A DNA stretch of 64,000 nucleotides from Pseudomonas sp. HN11 (GTDB taxonomy: Bacteria; Pseudomonadota; Gammaproteobacteria; Pseudomonadales; Pseudomonadaceae), in contig NZ_CP089985.1 in the NCBI RefSeq assembly GCF_021390155.1, positions 1,375,001 through 1,439,000 of the forward strand, in the 5' to 3' direction. This document shows, piece by piece, positions 15,705 to 24,972 of the stretch. Each line of letters starts with the position of its first letter. Position 1 is the stretch's first letter. A program made the translations under genes and the position numbers. The notes under the pieces are model-generated. The model was not told the DNA's origin. It saw nothing but the letters and a program-made list of their open reading frames with translations, and did no database searches.

Positions 15705-15803
15705 ATGTGGGAGCGGGCTTGCTCGCGAAAGCGGTGGATCAGTCAGTACTTCTGTCAACTGATGCACCGCATTCGCGAGCAAGCCCGCTCCCACATTTTT
15801 TTG
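15705..15803. repeat. REP palindrome pair B, likely rpoS terminator
   Basis: A perfect 25-base inverted repeat (15705-15729 and 15772-15796, arms starting ATGTGGGAGCGGGCTTGCTC) is separated by 42 bases and followed by seven T. It belongs to the family described at 663-752. Its position and T run suggest it doubles as the rpoS terminator. Confidence 0.85.
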
Positions 15804-15848
15804 TACCTGGCTGGCCCCTACCTTGCTGGTAGCACCAAATAACAGGCA

Positions 15849-15882
15849 TAAAAAAACCCCGCTTTTAAGGGCAGGGTCTTTT
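15849..15882 (-). terminator. Intrinsic terminator of the cold-shock gene
   Basis: Read on the minus strand, a GC stem (GACCCTGCCC with GCGGGG around TTAAAA, one mismatch) is followed by seven T, ending about 20 bases after the cold-shock stop codon. Confidence 0.7.
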
Positions 15883-15900
15883 CGACTAAGTCAGTACAAG

Positions 15901-16110
15901 TTAGATAACTTGAACTTCTTCAGCTTGCATGCCTTTCTGACCGCGGGTAGCGATGAAAGAAACCTGTTGGCCTTCTTTCAGGCTTTTGAAGCCGTCGGAT
16001 TGGATAGCTTTGAAGTGAACGAACAGGTCGTCACCGGATTGTGGAGTGATGAAGCCGAAGCCTTTTTCATCGTTGAACCACTTAACGGTACCAGTTTGGC
16101 GATTAGACAT
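15901..16110 (-). CDS. Cold-shock protein, CspA family
   Basis: A 69-residue single cold-shock domain, a five-stranded OB fold that binds single-stranded RNA and DNA as an RNA chaperone. RNP1 reads KGFGFI and RNP2 reads LFVHFKAI, with the N-terminal GTVKWFND hallmark. A strong AAGGAGATACACC site precedes the ATG, and a long AT-richer leader (16111 to about 16270) fits the long structured 5' UTR of this family. Which of the several Pseudomonas Csp paralogues it is cannot be told from the sequence; it resembles the CapB/CspA type. Confidence 0.94.
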   Translation of the reverse strand: MSNRQTGTVKWFNDEKGFGFITPQSGDDLFVHFKAIQSDGFKSLKEGQQVSFIATRGQKGMQAEEVQVI

Positions 16111-16499
16111 GGTGTATCTCCTTGGACAAAGTTAACTGCGACTCAGGAAAAGCCCTGGCCGAGACTGAGTGCAAAGAGCAGGAAAAATTCTTGGAGATGG
16201 TTGGATCGAAATTCAACATATCGTGTAGAGATTCTCAGTGACACAAGCAGCACAGTGGCGCCACCTTAACCCTTTTTCCGGGACGTGCCAATGATATTTC
16301 CGAAGGTTTCTCCATTTTCGTGACTGGCGGTGGTATTTCCGCTCCCCGTGCATGGCAATACGGGTCCCGGCCCCGCTGGCTGTGGCTTATAGGAGCAGGC
16401 ACATTCGTCAAGAAAAGCCTTGTGGCCTTTGAACCCCAACGCCGGCCCCGGTAAGATGCCCCACAGAATTTTTCCACCTCGCTATTCAGGACACCCGCC
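16111..16499. other. Divergent intergenic region between csp and dcd
   Basis: This 389-base gap holds the leader and promoter of the minus-strand cold-shock gene on the left and the dcd promoter on the right. The leader carries the strong SD next to the csp start. The frames that stay open here are antisense extensions of csp without a family signature. No palindrome or repeat was noticed. Confidence 0.5.
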
Positions 16500-17066
16500 A
16501 TGAGCATCAAATCGGACAAGTGGATTCGCCGCATGGCGCAGGAACACGGCATGATCGAACCGTTCGTCGAGCGCCAGATCCGTGGCCAAGGCGATGCCCC
16601 GGTGATCTCCTACGGCGTTTCCAGCTACGGCTACGATGTGCGCTGCGCCGATGAGTTCAAGGTGTTCACCAACATCAATTCGGCGATCGTCGATCCAAAG
16701 AACTTCGACGAAAAGAGCTTCGTCGACGTCAAGAGCGACGTGTGCATCATCCCGCCGAACTCCTTCGCCCTGGCGCGCACCGTGGAATTCTTCCGCATTC
16801 CCCGCGATGTGCTGACCATCTGCCTGGGTAAAAGCACCTACGCGCGTTGCGGCATCATCGTCAACGTGACGCCGCTCGAGCCGGAGTGGGAAGGCCATGT
16901 GACCCTGGAGTTCTCCAACACCACCACGCTGCCGGCGAAAATCTATGCCAATGAAGGTGTGGCACAGATGCTGTTCCTGCAGTCCGACGAGGCCTGTGAA
17001 GTGTCCTACAAAGACCGTGCAGGCAAGTATCAGGGCCAGCGCGGCGTCACACTCCCACGCGCTTGA
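16500..17066 (+). CDS. dcd: dCTP deaminase
   Basis: Dcd deaminates dCTP to dUTP, feeding dUTPase and thymidylate synthesis. The 188-residue trimeric enzyme starts [19 protein letters not shown] and contains [24 protein letters not shown] and the catalytic-site segment [32 protein letters not shown]. All are typical of the family. In P. aeruginosa dcd lies far from rpoS, so its nearness here reflects a rearranged neighbourhood. Confidence 0.97.
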   Translation: MSIKSDKWIRRMAQEHGMIEPFVERQIRGQGDAPVISYGVSSYGYDVRCADEFKVFTNINSAIVDPKNFDEKSFVDVKSDVCIIPPNSFALARTVEFFRIPRDVLTICLGKSTYARCGIIVNVTPLEPEWEGHVTLEFSNTTTLPAKIYANEGVAQMLFLQSDEACEVSYKDRAGKYQGQRGVTLPRA

Positions 17067-17129
17067 TCGAAAGCTCCTACGCGTAAAGGGAATTAGTCTG
17101 CATAAAGTGACTCTATCTAGGTGTACTGC

Positions 17130-17154
17130 CTCGGCGCGTGTGAAACGCGCCGAG
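17130..17154 (+). promoter_or_regulatory. Perfect GC-rich hairpin before a small ORF
   Basis: CTCGGCGCG (17130-17138) pairs perfectly with CGCGCCGAG (17146-17154) around a TGTGAAA loop, ending 20 bases before the next ATG. There is no T tract. It could be a leader hairpin of the small gene or a stabilising end of the dcd transcript. Confidence 0.5.
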
Positions 17155-17174
17155 CCACGCTTGAGGAGTACCCT

Positions 17175-17372
17175 ATGAAGATCGACCCGCGAATCAGTGC
17201 AGAACTTGCCCGGCTTGAACCCAATCAGATTGGCGTTCTGGCCTGGTCCCTGATGGCCGATCCTGCTTATGCGGGCGGCATCCCCGGTCAACCCGAGCCG
17301 GATTATCCGCAACCCACCGAGCCCGGTGAGCCGACCCTGCCGGACGAGCCACCACCCGCGCCTGTTGCCTGA
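17175..17372 (+). CDS. Small proline-rich hypothetical protein
   Basis: A 65-residue ORF with a good GAGGAG site 7 bases upstream of ATG 17175. Residues 1-36 could form a short helical domain (MKIDPRISAELARLEPNQ, then AWSLMADPAYAGG); residues 37-65 are an acidic, proline-rich tail (about a third Pro). No signal peptide or membrane segment. I do not recognise the family. The ribosome-binding site, codon use and hairpin leader support a real gene. It converges with the MPE nuclease gene 3 bases away. Confidence 0.6.
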   Translation: MKIDPRISAELARLEPNQIGVLAWSLMADPAYAGGIPGQPEPDYPQPTEPGEPTLPDEPPPAPVA

Positions 17373-17375
17373 GCC

Positions 17376-18026
17376 CTAGCCCACCGGCCAGACCTCATGA
17401 TCGCCAATCACGTAGATTCGGCGGTCATCGTCCTGTTCCACCGCATGCCCCCCGGTAAATGCGCCGAACGCCGGCAGCAGGCTGACTCGGACACCGATCA
17501 TAAAGCACGGCAGCCGTAGGCTCTGCCGGCCTTTGCCGCGTAACCGATACACAGGATGCACATGCCCCGCCAGCACGTGGTGGCTGGGGTGGGCATCTGG
17601 TTCGTGCTGTAGGGCGAAAGGGCCCATCAGCAGCGGCTCCGTGACCATATCTATCCTCAAGTCCTCGGGTGGGTCGCCCGCACGTTTATCGTGATTGCCA
17701 CGAATCAAGGTCATGTGCAGGTCAGGCTTGAGGGCTCGCCAGTTTCTCAATGCACCCAGCGTGCCGCTGGAGTGCGATCCCGGACCGTGCAGGAAGTCCC
17801 CGAGAAAGATCACCTGCGCACAGGGCAGCGCCGATAGCAACCGGTCCAGGCGCTGCAAGTTCTCGGTCGTAGTACCTTGCGGCACCGGTTGCCCCAGGCT
17901 GCGATATGCCGAGGCCTTGCCAAAATGCGCATCGGCAATCATCAAGCATTGGCGAGCGGGCCAGTAGACAGCCTTGTCTGCCAGCAACCACAGTTCCTCA
18001 CCCTCCAGCGTCACCGTGCACCCCAT
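17376..18026 (-). CDS. pdeM: MPE/PdeM: manganese-dependent ssDNA endonuclease of the ligase-associated cluster
   Basis: A 216-residue calcineurin-like metallophosphoesterase. Metal-binding motifs are in order: ADAHFGK, LGDFLHG, IRGNHDK and AGHVHPVYR. The P. putida homologue (MPE) is a Mn-dependent single-strand DNA endonuclease encoded with Lhr-Core, an MBL exonuclease and an ATP-dependent ligase. Here its start overlaps the Lhr-Core stop by ATGA, so the two are translationally coupled. The ligase and exonuclease partners lie 7 kb away on the same strand beyond an ABC transporter operon. Confidence 0.92.
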   Translation of the reverse strand: MGCTVTLEGEELWLLADKAVYWPARQCLMIADAHFGKASAYRSLGQPVPQGTTTENLQRLDRLLSALPCAQVIFLGDFLHGPGSHSSGTLGALRNWRALKPDLHMTLIRGNHDKRAGDPPEDLRIDMVTEPLLMGPFALQHEPDAHPSHHVLAGHVHPVYRLRGKGRQSLRLPCFMIGVRVSLLPAFGAFTGGHAVEQDDDRRIYVIGDHEVWPVG

Positions 18027-20506
18027 CAGCGCTTCCCGTTATCCGCGACTTTTTCCAGGTCCTTGACCATGCGTGCGATGCGCTCCGAGAGTTTTTCCGA
18101 ACTCATGCTTTCGCGCATCCGCTCCACCAGCAACGGAAAGGCCAGGGGCGTAGGCCGTTCGATCAGATGCAGGTCCCGTTTCAGCGCCGAAAGATGCCGC
18201 AAGGTCGCTTCCAGCCGACGAATATCCAGTTCATCGCGCAGGACTTCTTCCCCGGCCTGGGTCAGCAGCAGGTTCTGTGGGTCATATTGCTTGAACACCT
18301 CAAAGAACAGGCCGCTGGATGCTTGTACCTGCCGCGTACTCTTAGGCGCCCCTGGATAACCGGCAAACACCAGCCCGGCGATGCGTGCGATTTCGCGAAA
18401 GCGGCGCAGGGCCAGTTCCCCGGCATTCAGGCTGGCCACCACGTCTTCGAGCAAATGTTCAGGACTCAACAGCGTGTCATTCAATAGCATCGGCCAATCC
18501 ACTGCTGTGGCGCTCAACAGCTCCAGTCCGTAATCATTGACGGCAATCGAAAAAGTCACCGCCTGCCGTTGACTCACCCGCCACGCCAGCAGACTCGCCA
18601 GGCCCAGGTGCACCTGGCGCCCGGCGAACGGATAGAGAAACAGGTGCCATCCCTCCCGCGACTTCAGCGCTTCGGCCAGCAAATGTTCGCGCGTCGGCAG
18701 ACCGGACCAGCGCAACTGCGTCTGCAAAAGAGGCCGTACCGCCTGCATCTCCGGGCCTTCAAAGTGCCCGTGAGCCGCGGCATCGAAGCGCTCCACCACG
18801 GCCTGGGCCAGCTCGTTGGAAAGCGGCATGCGCCCACCATTCCAGCGTGGCACAGCGGCTTTTTTCGCGGTGCTGCGGCGTACATAGGCGGTCATGTCTT
18901 CCACCCGCACCAGTTCCAGCAAACGCCCGGCAAACAGAAAACCGTCACCGGGCTTGAGCCGCGCGATAAAGCCTTCCTCGACACTCCCCAGGTTCTTGCC
19001 GCCACCGCCCTTGCTCCAGAATTTCAGATGGATGCTCGCGTCACTGACGATCGTACCCACGCTCATCCTATGGCGCCGTGCCAACCGCGCATCCGGGACA
19101 CGCCAGACGCCGTGCTCGTCCGGTTCCACGCGGCGGTAATCCGGATAGGCGGTCAGCGACAGACCGCCGTGGCGCACAAAACCCAGGGCCCAAGCCCAGT
19201 CTTCGTCTGTCAGGTCGCGATAAGCCCAGGCGCCGCGCACCTCGGCCAGTAACGCATCGGGCGTAAAGCCGCCGCCCAGCGCCATGCTGACCAAGTGCTG
19301 TACGAGCACATCCAATGGCTTGTGCGGCGATTCCCGCGCTTCAATGCGCCGCTGGGCAATCGCATCCTGGGCCGCTGCGGCTTCCACCAGCTCCAGGCTG
19401 TGGGTCGGCACCAGCGTTACCCGCGAGGGTCGCCCGGGTGCATGCCCCGAACGCCCGGCGCGTTGCATCAGGCGCGCCACGCCTTTGGCCGAGCCGATCT
19501 GCAGCACCCGTTCCACCGGTAGGAAATCCACCCCCAAGTCCAGGCTTGACGTACACACCACGGCTTTGAGTTGGCCGTCTTTCAACGCTCGTTCCACCCA
19601 GTCGCGGGTTTCACGCGACAGAGAACCATGGTGCAGGGCAATAAGCCCGGCCCAATCGGGACGGGCTTCCAGCAACGCCTGATACCAGATTTCCGACTGG
19701 GCCCGCGTGTTGGTGAACACCAGGCAACTGTTGCTGCTGTCCACCTCCGCCACCACTTGGGGCAACATTTTCAAGCCGATATGCCCAGCCCAGGGAAACC
19801 GTTCGGCGAGCGGCGGCAGCAAGGTGTCGACTTCCAGACGCTTAGCCGTTTGCCCCTGTACATTTATCCCGTCGCCGTGTGGGACCAAGACTTCCAGGGC
19901 GTGGGACTGATTGCCCAATGTCGCGGAAATCCCCCACACCATCAGCCCGGGATGCCAACGCCTCAAACGCGCCAATGCCAGTTGCAACTGCACGCCGCGC
20001 TTGTTGCCGATCAGTTCATGCCATTCGTCTACGACCACCATGCGTAAGTGTGCAAGGCTCGTTTCGCTGTCAGCGCGCGCCAGCATCAGGGTCAGGCTTT
20101 CCGGTGTGGTGATCAACGCGGTGGGCTGACGCCGGGTCTGGCGCGCGCGCTCGCTGCTGCTGGTGTCACCGGTGCGCAGGCCGACACTCCAAGGAATCTG
20201 CAATCCTTCCAGAGGCGCTTCAAGGGCGCGAGCGGTGTCGGCTGCGAGGGCACGCATAGGCGTGATCCACAGTAGCGTCAGCGGCTCAGCGGGTGGTTTG
20301 CGTTTACCTGTAGCGGGCGGGCGAGTCATGGCGAAGCGATTGAGGGCGGCGAACCACAGTGCGTAGGTTTTACCCGCGCCGGTGCTGGCATGCAGCAACC
20401 CCGATTGGCCGCGCTTGACCGCCGTCCATACCTCTTTCTGAAAGGCAAACGGCTTCCAGCCTTTGGCGGTAAACCAGCGTTTGGCGAAGTCGGTGGGTTT
20501 TGCCAT
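18026..20506 (-). CDS. Lhr-Core: ligase-associated DEXH DNA/RNA helicase
   Basis: An 826-residue superfamily 2 helicase. Walker A STGAGKT is at residues 41-47; the DEWH box is in VVVDEWHEL; motif VI reads [12 protein letters not shown]. Beyond the RecA pair lie the winged-helix and Lhr-specific domains ([20 protein letters not shown] onward). The family unwinds RNA:DNA hybrids and DNA with 3'-5' polarity, and the shorter Lhr-Core form is the one found in this repair cluster. pdeM is coupled downstream. The product's role is inferred from P. putida; no anomaly was seen. Confidence 0.93.
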   Translation of the reverse strand: MAKPTDFAKRWFTAKGWKPFAFQKEVWTAVKRGQSGLLHASTGAGKTYALWFAALNRFAMTRPPATGKRKPPAEPLTLLWITPMRALAADTARALEAPLEGLQIPWSVGLRTGDTSSSERARQTRRQPTALITTPESLTLMLARADSETSLAHLRMVVVDEWHELIGNKRGVQLQLALARLRRWHPGLMVWGISATLGNQSHALEVLVPHGDGINVQGQTAKRLEVDTLLPPLAERFPWAGHIGLKMLPQVVAEVDSSNSCLVFTNTRAQSEIWYQALLEARPDWAGLIALHHGSLSRETRDWVERALKDGQLKAVVCTSSLDLGVDFLPVERVLQIGSAKGVARLMQRAGRSGHAPGRPSRVTLVPTHSLELVEAAAAQDAIAQRRIEARESPHKPLDVLVQHLVSMALGGGFTPDALLAEVRGAWAYRDLTDEDWAWALGFVRHGGLSLTAYPDYRRVEPDEHGVWRVPDARLARRHRMSVGTIVSDASIHLKFWSKGGGGKNLGSVEEGFIARLKPGDGFLFAGRLLELVRVEDMTAYVRRSTAKKAAVPRWNGGRMPLSNELAQAVVERFDAAAHGHFEGPEMQAVRPLLQTQLRWSGLPTREHLLAEALKSREGWHLFLYPFAGRQVHLGLASLLAWRVSQRQAVTFSIAVNDYGLELLSATAVDWPMLLNDTLLSPEHLLEDVVASLNAGELALRRFREIARIAGLVFAGYPGAPKSTRQVQASSGLFFEVFKQYDPQNLLLTQAGEEVLRDELDIRRLEATLRHLSALKRDLHLIERPTPLAFPLLVERMRESMSSEKLSERIARMVKDLEKVADNGKR

Positions 20507-20563
20507 GGGGCGGCTGACACTCTGGAAGGCCTATTCCACAGACCCTCCAGAGCGGCCAAAGGT

Positions 20564-21328
20564 TTACTTCAAGTTGCCACTTAAGAACTGCTGCAAACGG
20601 TCACTCTTCGGGTTGCCCAGCACCTCCTCCGGCGCGCCTTGCTCTTCCACCAGGCCCTGGTGCAGGAACAACACCTGGCTCGACACCTTGCGTGCAAAGC
20701 TCATTTCGTGGGTCACCATGATCATGGTGCGGCCTTCCTCGGCCAGGCCTTGGATGACCTTCAATACTTCTCCCACCAACTCCGGGTCGAGGGCCGAGGT
20801 GGGTTCGTCGAACAGCATGACCTCCGGTTCCATCGCCAAGGCGCGGGCGATGGCGACGCGTTGCTGCTGGCCGCCGGACAGGAACGCCGGGTATTGATCG
20901 GCCACGCGCCCCGGCAAACCCACCTTGTCCAGGTAGCGACGGGCACGGTCCTCGGCGTCCTTCTTGCTGCAACCCAGCACCCGGCGCGGGGCCATGGTGA
21001 TGTTTTCCAGCACGCTCATGTGGCTCCACAGGTTGAAGTGCTGGAACACCATCGCCAGCCGCGTACGCAGGCGTTGTAATTCGGCGTCGTCGGCCACGCG
21101 CATGCCGTGGCGGTCACTGACCATGCGGATTGGCTGGCCGTCGAGGGTCATGGCGCCGTCGTTGGGGGTTTCCAGGAAGTTGATGCAGCGCAAAAAGGTG
21201 CTCTTGCCGGAGCCGCTGGCGCCGATCAGGCTGATCACGTCCCCGGTCTTGGCCTTGAGCGAAACACCTTTGAGCACCTCATTGTCGCCATAGCTTTTAT
21301 GCAGGCCTTCAACGGTCAATTTGTACAT
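20564..21328 (-). CDS. Polar/basic amino-acid ABC transporter, ATP-binding subunit
   Basis: A 254-residue ABC ATPase of the PAAT (HisP/AotP/GlnQ) type, energising uptake from the periplasm. Walker A is GASGSGKST, the signature LSGGQQQRVAIARAL, Walker B VMLFDEPTSALDP. The start at 21328 (MYKLTVEGLHKSYG) is the family N-terminus; a longer open frame upstream shows no similarity. It is the last gene of the five-gene operon binding protein-permease-permease-deacylase-ATPase, which is the gene order of the P. aeruginosa aotJQMOP arginine/ornithine operon, but without the argR gene that follows there. Confidence 0.94.
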   Translation of the reverse strand: MYKLTVEGLHKSYGDNEVLKGVSLKAKTGDVISLIGASGSGKSTFLRCINFLETPNDGAMTLDGQPIRMVSDRHGMRVADDAELQRLRTRLAMVFQHFNLWSHMSVLENITMAPRRVLGCSKKDAEDRARRYLDKVGLPGRVADQYPAFLSGGQQQRVAIARALAMEPEVMLFDEPTSALDPELVGEVLKVIQGLAEEGRTMIMVTHEMSFARKVSSQVLFLHQGLVEEQGAPEEVLGNPKSDRLQQFLSGNLK

Positions 21329-21341
21329 GGGGCGTGCATCC

Positions 21342-22460
21342 TTAAGGCGAAAGTAGATAGCCGCTGCGGTAGGCCTGGCTGCCGGCGACATGGCCGATGA
21401 CCATCCCGGCAGTGGCCATGCGGCGTAGCGAGCGGGCGTAAAGCAGGCCGGCATTGCGACAATGCACGGGCGTTACGCGGTCGGTAATGGGGTCGATGAT
21501 TTCAGCGATCAGTTGCCCGGCCTCCAGGTATTCACCGGGCAGGGCGCGGAATACCAGCAGGCCACCTACAGGCGTAGCCACGGGTTCAACGCCGGCCAAC
21601 GGCGTGGCCGGGTAGGGCAGGTCGGGGAGGGGTGCCACTTCCCCGGTGATGGCGCCGAAGTGAATCAGGTAATCGATGATCGCCTGGCAGTCGAGGCTGG
21701 CCAGGCCGTGGTTGACGTCGCCCTGCCCACGCAGCTCGACGGTGACCGAAAAGCTGCCCATGGGGATCGGGAAGCGCTCGCCGAAGCGTTGCTGCAACTG
21801 CCACCACACCAGGGTGAAACACTCATCGAAGGACTGCCCGCCGGAGTCGGTCGCCAGCAGATTCGCCTCCGAACCGATGTAACATGCTAGCGGCTCCACC
21901 TGCGCCCAGGCCTCGGGCGTGGTGTACAAGTGCGCCACGGCTTCGAAGTCGCAATGCAGGTCCAGCACCATGTCGGCATCACACGCCAGGCGTTGCAGCA
22001 CCAGGCGCTGGGATTGCAACTGGGTCTCGGCGCGTTGTGCGGCGAGGGCATTGGACAGCGCCGAGCGGATCAATTTGACGTTGTCTTCGGGAGCATCGCC
22101 GAGTAAATCCTCGATCTGGTTACCCACTTCTTCGCTGAGATCGACAAACAGGCGATTGAAGTTCTGCCCGCTCTCCAGCTCGTAGCGGCCCAGCGGAATA
22201 TCCATCAACACCTGTTCCAGGCCGACCGGATTGGCGATGGGCACCAGCACGATCTCGCTGCGCAGGCGGCCGGCAGCCGCCAATTCAGCCAGGCGCAGCT
22301 TGAGGTGCCAGGCCACCAGCATGCCCGGCAACTCGTCGGCATGCAGCGAAGACTGAATGTAGATCTTGCCCTCAGCCTGCTCCGGGCCAAAGTGAAAACT
22401 GTGAATCTGCCGCGCCGTACCTGGCACTGGCGCGATCAGTTCATGAACCTGATGACGCAT
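21342..22460 (-). CDS. AotO-like succinylglutamate desuccinylase/aspartoacylase-family protein
   Basis: A 372-residue zinc-carboxypeptidase-fold protein of the AstE/aspartoacylase family. SSLHADELPGM carries the His and Glu zinc ligands (HxxE), and DLHCD carries the later His. ATG 22460 with AGGAG 5 bases upstream is preferred over the in-frame GTG at 22466. Relatives remove acyl groups from acylated amino acids. It sits inside the amino-acid transporter operon, like AotO of P. aeruginosa, whose role is not established. A function in deacylating imported N-acyl amino acids is an inference. Confidence 0.85.
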   Translation of the reverse strand: MRHQVHELIAPVPGTARQIHSFHFGPEQAEGKIYIQSSLHADELPGMLVAWHLKLRLAELAAAGRLRSEIVLVPIANPVGLEQVLMDIPLGRYELESGQNFNRLFVDLSEEVGNQIEDLLGDAPEDNVKLIRSALSNALAAQRAETQLQSQRLVLQRLACDADMVLDLHCDFEAVAHLYTTPEAWAQVEPLACYIGSEANLLATDSGGQSFDECFTLVWWQLQQRFGERFPIPMGSFSVTVELRGQGDVNHGLASLDCQAIIDYLIHFGAITGEVAPLPDLPYPATPLAGVEPVATPVGGLLVFRALPGEYLEAGQLIAEIIDPITDRVTPVHCRNAGLLYARSLRRMATAGMVIGHVAGSQAYRSGYLLSP

Positions 22461-22469
22461 ACACACTCC

Positions 22470-23180
22470 TTAATGACTCGGCCCGAGGAACGCCAGCCAG
22501 CGACGCTCCGCCAACCGGAACAGACCGACCAGGGCAAAGGTCACGGTCAGGTAGATCAGCGCAGCGATACCGAATGATTGAAAGGTCATGAAGGTGGCCG
22601 AGTTGGCATCCCGCGCCACTTTGAGGATGTCGGGGATCGTCGCGGTGAAAGCCACTGTGGTCGAGTGCAGCATCAGGATCACTTCATTGCTGTAGTAGGG
22701 CAGCGAGCGACGCAACGCCGACGGCATGATCACGTAGGCGTACAGCTTCCAGCCACTCAGGCCGTAAGCCTTGGCCGCTTCGACTTCGCCATGGGCCATG
22801 CTGCGGATCGCCCCGGCAAAAATCTCCGTTGTGTAGGCGCAGGTGTTGAGAGCGAAGGCCAGGATGGTGCAGTTCATCGCATCGCGAAAGAACGCATCCA
22901 GCAGCGGTTGTTCGCGCACCGCGGCGATGCTGTAGATGCCGGTGTAGCAGATCAGCAGCTGGATATAGAGCGGCGTGCCCCGGAACAGGTAGGTGTAGAA
23001 CTGCACCGGCCAACGCACCAGGCGCTTGCGCGACACGCGGGCGATGGACAACGGGATCGACACCAGGAAGCCGATGACCAGGGCGGCGGTGAGCAACCAC
23101 ATGGTCATGGCGAGGCCGGTAATGTGCTGGCCGTCGCTATAAAGGAAGGGACGCCAGTATTCCTGCAAGAGTTCGATCAT
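22470..23180 (-). CDS. Amino-acid ABC transporter permease (HisM/AotM type)
   Basis: A 236-residue inner-membrane permease with about five hydrophobic segments and the cytoplasmic EAA loop (GEVEAAKAYGLSGWKLYAYVIMPSALR), which contacts the ATPase. FRGTPLYIQLLICY is typical of the PAAT permease family. It overlaps the other permease by 4 bases (ATGA), implying a co-translated heterodimer. Substrate class is polar or basic amino acids by family; the exact substrate is not readable. Confidence 0.93.
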   Translation of the reverse strand: MIELLQEYWRPFLYSDGQHITGLAMTMWLLTAALVIGFLVSIPLSIARVSRKRLVRWPVQFYTYLFRGTPLYIQLLICYTGIYSIAAVREQPLLDAFFRDAMNCTILAFALNTCAYTTEIFAGAIRSMAHGEVEAAKAYGLSGWKLYAYVIMPSALRRSLPYYSNEVILMLHSTTVAFTATIPDILKVARDANSATFMTFQSFGIAALIYLTVTFALVGLFRLAERRWLAFLGPSH

Positions 23181-23905
23181 CGCACGGCCTCCCGGGCACC
23201 CGCGGAGTAACGATGTTCAAGGCGGCGCAGGACGAAGTTGGACGCGCTGGTGATCAACAGGTAGATCAATGCCGCGAGTACCAGAAAGTAAAACAGCTGA
23301 TAGGTGCTCTTGCCGGCATCCTGGGCAGCCTTGACCAGATCGGCCAGGCCGATGATCGACACCAGAGCCGTGGCCTTGAGCATCACCATCCAGTTATTGC
23401 CGATACCCGGCAGGGCAAAGCGCATCATCTGCGGGAAGGTCACGTAGCGAAACCGCTGGCCACGCTTGAGGCCGTAGGCCGTGGCGGCTTCCAGTTGGCC
23501 ACGGGGCACCGCCAGGATCGCACCGCGAAAAGTCTCGGTAAAGTAGGCACCGTAGATAAAGCCCAGGGTGATAACCCCGGCGCTGAAGGGGTCGATCTCG
23601 ATGTATTCCCATTCCATGAAGTCGGTCAAACCGGTCAGCCAGGTTTGCAGGCTGTAGAAAATCAGCAGCATCAGCACCAGGTCGGGCACACCGCGGATCA
23701 ACGTGGTGTAGAGCTGGGCGGGGATACGCAGGAAGGGCAGGCTGGACAATTTGGCACTGGCGCCAAGCAGGCCCAGCAACACGCTGACGGCCAGTGACAG
23801 TACCGACAACTTGATGGTCATCCAGGTGCCTTGTAGCAACAGCGGGCCGAAACCCTTCAGGCTGAGCGCGCTCAACCCGAGGGTTTGCAACAATTCTTCG
23901 AACAT
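23177..23905 (-). CDS. Amino-acid ABC transporter permease (HisQ/AotQ type)
   Basis: A 242-residue permease with the motif LIRGVPDLVLMLLIFY and the EAA loop GQLEAATAYGLKRGQRFRYVTFPQMMR. Several hydrophobic segments span the inner membrane. It follows the binding-protein gene across a terminator-like hairpin (23925-23955), an arrangement that lets the binding protein be made in excess. Downstream it overlaps the second permease. Confidence 0.93.
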   Translation of the reverse strand: MFEELLQTLGLSALSLKGFGPLLLQGTWMTIKLSVLSLAVSVLLGLLGASAKLSSLPFLRIPAQLYTTLIRGVPDLVLMLLIFYSLQTWLTGLTDFMEWEYIEIDPFSAGVITLGFIYGAYFTETFRGAILAVPRGQLEAATAYGLKRGQRFRYVTFPQMMRFALPGIGNNWMVMLKATALVSIIGLADLVKAAQDAGKSTYQLFYFLVLAALIYLLITSASNFVLRRLEHRYSAGAREAVR

Positions 23906-23923
23906 AAATCAGGACCTATGGCG

Positions 23924-23955
23924 ATAAAAAAGCGCCCCTCCAGGGGAAGGGCGCT
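23924..23955 (-). terminator. Hairpin and T run between binding protein and permease genes (attenuator)
   Basis: On the minus strand AGCGCCC pairs with GGGGCGCT around a CCCCTGGA-type loop, followed by TTTTTTATC. It lies in the 57-base gap after the periplasmic binding-protein gene. A partially efficient terminator here would give more binding protein than membrane subunits. Confidence 0.7.
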
Positions 23956-23962
23956 CCAGGCA

Positions 23963-24742
23963 TTATTTGCCGCTGTACAGGTTCAGATCGCCAAAGTGTT
24001 TCTTCTGGATGGTGGCGTAGGTGCCATCATCGTGTAACGCTTTGATACCTTTATCCAAAAGCGCCTTCAGTTCAGTGTTACCTTTTTTGATACCGATGGC
24101 GGTTTTCGACGGCAACAGTGGGTCGTCGATGGCTGCGCTGACCTCATAACCGGCACCGGCCGGCGATTTCAGGAAGCCCAGCTCGGCTTGCAGCATGTCC
24201 TGCACGGACGCGTCGAGACGGCCGGACGTCAGGTCGGCATACACCTGGTCCTGGTTGGCGTAGGCCTTGGTGGTCACGCCGGCTTTGTCCAGTACGGCCT
24301 TGGCATAGGCTTCCTGGATGGTGCCTTGCTCGTAGCCCACGGACTTGCCCTTGAGGGACTCGGGCGTCGAGTAGCCTGCGCCTTTCTTGAACACCAGCGA
24401 AGTAGGGCCGGAGAACAGTTCGTTGGAGAAGTCGATGGCCTTTTCCCGCACTGGAGTCACGGTCATGGACGAAATTACGCCATCGAACTTGTTGGCTTTG
24501 AGGCCTGGAATCATGCCGTCGAAGTCACTTTCGACCCACTTGCACTTCACTTTCAGCTCGGCGCAGATCGCATTGCCCAGGTCGATATCAAAGCCCACCA
24601 GGCTGCCGTCGGCGGCCTTGGATTCGAACGGTGCGTAGGACGGATCGACACCAAAACGCAATTCCTTGTATTCCTTGGCCGTGGCTACACCTGCGGCCAT
24701 GCACAGAGCCAGTGCAGAAAGGGTCAGCAATGCTTTTTTCAT
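23963..24742 (-). CDS. Periplasmic amino-acid-binding protein (HisJ/AotJ type)
   Basis: A 259-residue type II solute-binding protein. A signal peptide (MKKALLTLSALALCMAAGVATAK) is followed by the family hallmarks RFGVDPSYAPFESK, GFDIDLGNAICAEL and FDGVISSMTVTPVREK, the basic amino-acid pocket region. ATG 24742 is chosen because it starts the signal peptide; the upstream extension is not needed. It heads the transporter operon. By sequence it looks HisJ-like as much as AotJ-like, so lysine/arginine/ornithine/histidine are all possible ligands. Confidence 0.93.
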   Translation of the reverse strand: MKKALLTLSALALCMAAGVATAKEYKELRFGVDPSYAPFESKAADGSLVGFDIDLGNAICAELKVKCKWVESDFDGMIPGLKANKFDGVISSMTVTPVREKAIDFSNELFSGPTSLVFKKGAGYSTPESLKGKSVGYEQGTIQEAYAKAVLDKAGVTTKAYANQDQVYADLTSGRLDASVQDMLQAELGFLKSPAGAGYEVSAAIDDPLLPSKTAIGIKKGNTELKALLDKGIKALHDDGTYATIQKKHFGDLNLYSGK

Positions 24743-24972
24743 TATGTAATCCCTGGAAACCAAGATAAGCGCTTGTGGCGCGTTTAGGACTGTTACTGAG
24801 CGGTATCAGACGGATCACAGGTAGCAATTTCTGCACCATAGTTCCGAATGAACGTTTTAAAAGGTGTGATAAGGGAAGTCTGAGAGTAGACGGTGCCCGA
24901 AAATGGGCATCAAGAATTCAGCGCACCACGTTGGAGCGGACGCATATCAAATGTGTGGCAGCTGGCTTGTAT
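24743..24972. promoter_or_regulatory. Promoter region of the ABC transporter operon
   Basis: This 230-base gap lies upstream of the binding-protein gene (minus) and downstream of the ligase stop. It must hold the transporter promoter. No argR gene, operator palindrome or clear -35/-10 pair could be assigned by eye. Confidence 0.3.

Noticed and set aside
15823..16269. Open frame antisense to the cold-shock gene
   Set aside because: Product resembles no family; the minus-strand CSD protein is certain.
22578..23210. Open frame antisense to the permease genes
   Set aside because: Low-complexity and without motifs; opposite conserved permeases.
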